This document shows, piece by piece, positions 6,985 to 8,051 of a DNA stretch of 8,051 nt. Within the stretch, counting starts at the first letter, position 1; each line of letters starts with the position of its first letter. This DNA is from Gemmatimonadota bacterium (lineage in GTDB: Bacteria > Gemmatimonadota > Gemmatimonadetes > Gemmatimonadales > GWC2-71-9). The translations under genes and the position numbers were made by a program. The stretch lies in contig JAEHDT010000137.1 of the NCBI GenBank assembly GCA_016880225.1, positions 1 through 8,051 of the forward strand, given 5' to 3'. The notes beneath the pieces were generated by a model. It was not told the DNA's origin, did no database searches, and was given only the letters and a program-made list of their open reading frames with translations.

Positions 6985-8051
6985 CAGCGCGTCAGCGTGG
7001 CGACTCCCAGCTCTACCGCGGCCAGGACCAGCGCCAGCCCAAGCAGCAAACCGCTCGCGTCGCGACGCCCCGTGCCCGCGAACCGCGCCGCCGCGAAGCC
7101 GGCCTCGTCGAACAACTCCGCGCCGAGTACGTCGCGCACGACGCCAGCCGCCGCCGCTGTCAGATCCGATTCGGCTGGGTCCGGTCCGAACACGGTCGCG
7201 CCCGACGTATCGGCGCCGCGAATCTGAAACTCCACGTGCGGGGTGCCCTCGGCCTCGACGACGGGTGCCTCTCCGCGCGCCAGCCGATTCACCAATGCCT
7301 CCACGAAGGGCACGAACGCGGGCGCCGCCGGCAGCGCGGTCCAGGCCGTGTCGAGCCGGCTGCCGAGCAGTACGACGGTCCCGTTCCGCACGAGCCACGG
7401 CTCGCCATTCACTGTCGCGAGCACGGAGCTGTCTTGACCCGTCACTTCCAGGCGATAGCGCCGGGCGACCTGTATCCGTGCGATACCCGGGATCGCCGTC
7501 GTTACGATGGGTCCGGGCGTCCCGGGCGCCCCGAACCGCCAGGGCCCGCCCCGCGCCGCGAGCGCGCGATTGGCCTGACCCAGCAGCGCGGGGTCCGTCG
7601 GTGGCATCACGACGCTCGCGACGCGACCCGCCTCGGGCCGGTCGCCGATCGCCACGTCCGCGCCGCGCCGCACGCGCTGCCCCTCCTCGAGCACCGCGAG
7701 CGCCGCCGCGACGAACGGCCCGGCGCCCGGCAGCACGCTCACATGTGACGGCGGCGCGACGCGCCACACCAACAGCCGTCGATCGTCCGCCCGGAGCTCG
7801 TCGGGATCGAGCGTCACTTCGCCGAGCCACCATCCGGCTCCGAGCGGCGGGAGCGCCATCGCGACCGTCGCTCCGGGGGCCGCGAGCGCGCGTCCCACCT
7901 CGCGCCCTCGCACGCGCAGCGTCACCGCCCCGGCACCCGCGTCGGGCGTCCCCACGACGCCGATCGCAACGCCGCCGTCCCTCGCGCGCACGGCGCCGAT
8001 GCCACGGTTGGCCGGTGCCCGGTCGCGTGGCGCGAGTGCCAGCACACGCAC
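6984..8051 (-). CDS. BatA-type membrane protein, C-terminal part (5' end outside the window)
   Basis: The last 355 residues of a larger protein; the gene continues past the right edge, so the apparent first codon (GTG at 8051) is not taken as a start. It resembles the C-terminal half of proteins annotated as BatA / N-terminal double-transmembrane domain proteins, which have two N-terminal membrane helices, a large extracytoplasmic region and a final membrane helix. Supporting features: a beta-rich section (about 40-90), LLVWRVAPPSHVSVLPGAGPF (93-113) leading into a helix, RVASVVMPPTDPALLGQANRAL (143-164) resembling a Rossmann-like, glutamine-amidotransferase-like fold, LGSRLDTAWTALPAAPAFVPF (229-249), and DPAESDLTAA (291-300). 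A hydrophobic helix at 335-350 (LLLGLALVLAAVELGV) ends the protein just before the stop, giving a tail anchor with a tiny cytoplasmic end. Its stop overlaps the mfd start (TGATG). The role is unknown: relatives sit near MoxR ATPases and von Willebrand-factor proteins thought to act in envelope stress, which cannot be checked here. Family recognition is from pattern and memory, so moderate. Confidence 0.65.
   Translation of the reverse strand: MRVLALAPRDRAPANRGIGAVRARDGGVAIGVVGTPDAGAGAVTLRVRGREVGRALAAPGATVAMALPPLGAGWWLGEVTLDPDELRADDRRLLVWRVAPPSHVSVLPGAGPFVAAALAVLEEGQRVRRGADVAIGDRPEAGRVASVVMPPTDPALLGQANRALAARGGPWRFGAPGTPGPIVTTAIPGIARIQVARRYRLEVTGQDSSVLATVNGEPWLVRNGTVVLLGSRLDTAWTALPAAPAFVPFVEALVNRLARGEAPVVEAEGTPHVEFQIRGADTSGATVFGPDPAESDLTAAAAGVVRDVLGAELFDEAGFAAARFAGTGRRDASGLLLGLALVLAAVELGVATLTR

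Noticed and set aside
6985..7833. Upstream in-frame extension of mfd by 283 codons
   Set aside because: The extension is Arg/Ala/Gly-rich with no resemblance to Mfd and overlaps the BatA-type gene in another frame. Homology begins at the ATG at 6984.
1..8051. Hidden defence system, mobile element, CRISPR array or phage region
   Set aside because: All DNA is accounted for by five tightly packed housekeeping or envelope genes of uniform GC and codon style; no terminal inverted repeats, direct-repeat arrays, transposase, integrase or tRNA were seen.

Overview
The window is a compact bacterial operon, read entirely on the minus strand, in very GC-rich DNA. Signal-peptide and lipoprotein folding factors and a BatA-type membrane protein point to a Gram-negative-type envelope. 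GC content, gene style and the mfd - PPIC - PPIC - pdxA order would fit a Gemmatimonadota-like or related organism, but that is an inference: no rRNA or other phylogenetic marker was compared.

In the direction of transcription (right to left) the order is: (1) the 3' part of a large membrane protein of the BatA / N-terminal double-transmembrane type (6984-8051, cut by the window edge); (2) mfd, the transcription-repair coupling factor (3676-6984, 1102 aa); (3) a lipoprotein with one parvulin domain, PrsA/SurA-like (2233-3666, 477 aa); (4) a SurA-like periplasmic chaperone/prolyl isomerase (909-2231, 440 aa); (5) pdxA, 4-hydroxythreonine-4-phosphate dehydrogenase of vitamin B6 synthesis (11-832, with family-conserved sequence continuing upstream to about 880). 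The genes abut or overlap: TGATG joins genes 1 and 2, 9 bases separate 2 and 3, and 1 base separates 3 and 4. No internal promoter or terminator is visible and there is no gene-free stretch above 300 bases. One polycistronic transcript with translational coupling is the simplest reading. Genes 3 and 4 serve outer-membrane and exported-protein folding, and the surA-pdxA adjacency is also found in enterobacteria (surA-pdxA-ksgA). mfd and pdxA are metabolically unrelated housekeeping genes.

The unusual points are at the pdxA end and inside mfd. The pdxA frame carries its conserved N-terminal GDPxGIGPE motif upstream of the first usable start codon, with no ATG, GTG or TTG before it. PdxA is also about 40 residues shorter than usual inside its N-terminal half, and a conserved substrate-pocket His is replaced by Leu. 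A strong G-quadruplex motif sits exactly at the surA-pdxA junction on the template strand, and two more lie in the coding strand of mfd where it encodes glycine-rich linkers. I see no mobile element, CRISPR array, RNA gene or defence-type system; the window is otherwise ordinary housekeeping DNA.
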